From contig CACXGS010000170.1 of NCBI GenBank assembly GCA_902767195.1, positions 1 through 6,426 on the forward strand: DNA of 6,426 nt, read 5' to 3'. The notes under the pieces are model-generated. The model ran no database searches, was not told the DNA's origin, and worked only from the letters and a program-made list of their open reading frames with translations. The position numbers and the translations under genes are program-made. The first letter of the stretch is position 1. The number at the start of each line of letters is the position of its first letter. Positions 4,412 to 6,426 of the stretch are shown here, piece after piece. This DNA comes from an uncultured Lachnospiraceae bacterium. GTDB taxonomy: Bacteria; Bacillota_A; Clostridia; Lachnospirales; Lachnospiraceae.

Positions 4412-6426
4412 ATGGAAAAATACAAAATGTGGCCATTGGTAAGAGTGGGAAGAGGTGACGAGAATGATATTACATTACCATGGAATCAGTATATTTCCAG
4501 GAAGCACTGCATTCTCTATTATGAGGACGGAAGAGGCCGGATAAAGAATCTGAGCAGGAATGGACTGTATGTGAATGGAGAATTCTGCGAAGATAACAGA
4601 GATCTCCACTACGGGGACAGCATATCCTTATTTGGATACAAGATGGTTTATCTGGGAGAGATTCTTGGGGTCAGCTATCACAGAGATTCCCTGATTCAGC
4701 TTGAGAAGAAGCAGAATAGAAATACGAGGCTGCAGTGTGTGGAAAAGAAGCCGGCCTTGTTTCATCGGTCTCCCAGGAATATGCAGTATTTTTCCTTTGA
4801 TCGGATTCTGATTGAAAAGCCGCCGGAAATGCCAAAAGAAAGGCGGGATTCCGGTATTACTATTGTGGGTCCCATGTTTACCATGATGATACCTATGATG
4901 ACAGGAAGCCTTTTTATGATATATGCAGCTTATCATGCCGGAGAGAAAATGGCACTCAGCATGTTCTCCGGAATTGTCATGGCAGCCGTATCCGGAATGT
5001 GTACGATTATATGGGGCCTTGTTCAGAGATTTCTTTCCGTAAGGAACAGCCGGCAGGAGAGAGAGGAGCTCATCGGGGATTATTTGGAATATCTTTCAAG
5101 GGTTCAACACTATATAGAGGATCGGTATAATTCTTATCGCACTCTTTTGAATGAGAGGTATCCCGGGACATGGTGCTATTTAAAGGGCAGCAGTTCCTTT
5201 TCCTCTCTGTGGAACCGCAATCCGGATCATAAGGACTTTCTTTTATGCAGAGTAGGTATCGGAGATCAGCCTTTTCCCCAGGATATCGAAATTCCTTCGG
5301 AAGATTTTCGAAATTACGGGACCTATCTCTGGGATAATATCCGGGAAGTAAAAAGCAGATATCAGACTATGTATAAGATTCCCATACTGATCGATCTCAG
5401 GCATAATATGCAGATTGGATATGCGGCGCCGGAAGAATCGCGGCGTATGGATTTTCTGCGAAGTCTTTCTTTGCAGATTGCGGCAGCCCATTGCTATACG
5501 GAGGTGAAGATGGTTTTTGTTTTCAACCGGTCTGTTCTGGAAGACAAAGATAAGATGATGGGCTTTCGCTGGCTTCCGCATGTTTGGGATTCGTCAGGAA
5601 AGACAAGATATATAGCATCCAACCGTGAGGAGGCGAGAGATCTGTTCTGTCAGTTGGAGGAGATTTTTCGGGAAAGGAGAAATCAGAAGAGACAAAGGGG
5701 AGGCAGTCGGTTCCTTCCCCACTTTGTTGTCTTTATATTAGAGTCGGAATATCTGGAAGGAGATTTGCTGGAGCAGTATTTTCAGAGACAGGGGCAAACA
5801 GAGAAAGGCAGCGGGAAGGAGAGTCTGGGGCTGACGGGGATATGGATTGCAAAAAAACGTGAGAATCTTCCAAATTCCTGCAGCTATATCCTGGAGAATA
5901 ATGATAGTTTTTGCGGCTTGTATTCTTTTGAGGATCATGGTGCAGAGAGAAAGGAGATTGTTTTTGATAAAACTGATCCGGATGATTATGAGAAGTTTGT
6001 AAGAGGCTTATCCGGGGTTAAGGTTGCGGAAGTTGAGATTAACCGGGATATCCCCGAGAAGATTTCCTTTTTTCAGATGTTTGATGTGAGAAAAGAGGAA
6101 GAACTTGATATTATCGGCAGATGGGGAGAGAACAGGGCTTATGATGGGCTGCGAACGCCTGTGGGTTTTGGGGCAGGTTCTCAACCCTGTTATCTTGATA
6201 TCAGTGAGAAATGTCACGGGCCTCATGGCCTGGTTGCAGGGACAACCGGCTCCGGGAAAAGTGAGATGCTTCAGACCTTTATTCTCTCTGTGGCTGTTAA
6301 CTATAGTCCGGTTGATGTGAATTTTTTTATTATTGATTATAAAGGTGGCGGAATGGCGGATTTTTTTGAGACCCTTCCTCATCTGTGTGGTCACATATCG
6401 AATCTCTCCGGAAACCTGATCAAAAG
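4412..6426 (+). CDS. essC: EssC-type type VII secretion ATPase (FHA + FtsK/SpoIIIE), 3' end missing
   Basis: An open frame of 671 codons running off the right edge. Family members reach roughly 1,300-1,500 residues, so about half is shown. EssC is the membrane-bound motor of the Firmicutes type VII system and drives export of WXG100-dimer substrates. In order: an FHA domain (about 8-82) with VGRGDEND, SRKH (29-32) and NLSRNGLYVNG (46-56), so the phospho-Thr-binding residues look intact; the EssC-type linker with FHRSPR (117-122) and IEKPPEMP; two membrane segments (about 148-173 and 180-204); a charged, helical cytoplasmic stretch; then the first FtsK/SpoIIIE ATPase domain with Walker A GTTGSGKS (610-617) and the IIDYKGGGMADFF block (640-652). 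Only one FHA domain is evident before the membrane segments, where Firmicutes EssC usually has two. ATG 4412 has AGAGGG 6 bases upstream. An in-frame stop at 4376-4378 limits alternatives. No clear promoter is seen after the preceding terminator. Confidence 0.92.
   Translation, partial: MEKYKMWPLVRVGRGDENDITLPWNQYISRKHCILYYEDGRGRIKNLSRNGLYVNGEFCEDNRDLHYGDSISLFGYKMVYLGEILGVSYHRDSLIQLEKKQNRNTRLQCVEKKPALFHRSPRNMQYFSFDRILIEKPPEMPKERRDSGITIVGPMFTMMIPMMTGSLFMIYAAYHAGEKMALSMFSGIVMAAVSGMCTIIWGLVQRFLSVRNSRQEREELIGDYLEYLSRVQHYIEDRYNSYRTLLNERYPGTWCYLKGSSSFSSLWNRNPDHKDFLLCRVGIGDQPFPQDIEIPSEDFRNYGTYLWDNIREVKSRYQTMYKIPILIDLRHNMQIGYAAPEESRRMDFLRSLSLQIAAAHCYTEVKMVFVFNRSVLEDKDKMMGFRWLPHVWDSSGKTRYIASNREEARDLFCQLEEIFRERRNQKRQRGGSRFLPHFVVFILESEYLEGDLLEQYFQRQGQTEKGSGKESLGLTGIWIAKKRENLPNSCSYILENNDSFCGLYSFEDHGAERKEIVFDKTDPDDYEKFVRGLSGVKVAEVEINRDIPEKISFFQMFDVRKEEELDIIGRWGENRAYDGLRTPVGFGAGSQPCYLDISEKCHGPHGLVAGTTGSGKSEMLQTFILSVAVNYSPVDVNFFIIDYKGGGMADFFETLPHLCGHISNLSGNLIK

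Noticed and set aside
1..6426. CRISPR arrays, tRNA/rRNA genes, insertion sequences, attachment sites
   Set aside because: No regularly spaced repeats, no RNA gene signatures, and no transposase or terminal inverted repeats were seen. The boundaries around but show no obvious target-site duplication.

Overview
The window looks like a piece of chromosome from an anaerobic, butyrate-producing Firmicute, most likely a gut Lachnospiraceae-type clostridium. This rests on protein resemblance and context: a bifurcating-type EtfB/EtfA tail, a butyryl-CoA:acetate CoA-transferase carrying the conserved blocks of the gut 'but' family, Gram-positive ribosome binding sites (AAGGAGG), and Firmicutes-style type VII secretion parts (WXG100 proteins and an EssC-like ATPase). 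The species cannot be fixed from the sequence alone.

Layout, all on the + strand. Positions 1-40 are the last codons of etfB. etfA follows (65-1102) and is closed by an intrinsic terminator (1140-1176). A promoter-like site and a hairpin leader precede two small WXG100 genes (1337-1627 and 1704-2021). Next is a LytTR-type DNA-binding regulator with a degenerate receiver domain (2091-2816). A strong sigma-A-type promoter overlapping its stop codon drives the CoA-transferase gene (2895-4235), which ends in a GC-rich hairpin and a long intrinsic terminator (4276-4366). An EssC-type FHA/FtsK-SpoIIIE ATPase gene starts at 4412 and runs off the right edge. No convincing gene was found on the minus strand.

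How the parts may work together. etfB/etfA and the CoA-transferase are the electron-bifurcation and final steps of butyrate formation (crotonyl-CoA to butyryl-CoA to butyrate). The WXG100 pair and EssC are substrates/structural factors and motor of a type VII secretion system (T7SSb-like), with the LytTR protein as a plausible local regulator. The notable arrangement is that the CoA-transferase, carrying its own promoter and terminator, sits between the WXG100/LytTR genes and essC, so a housekeeping fermentation gene is nested in a secretion locus. Whether this is functional coupling or a by-product of insertion next to the butyrate genes cannot be decided from this window.
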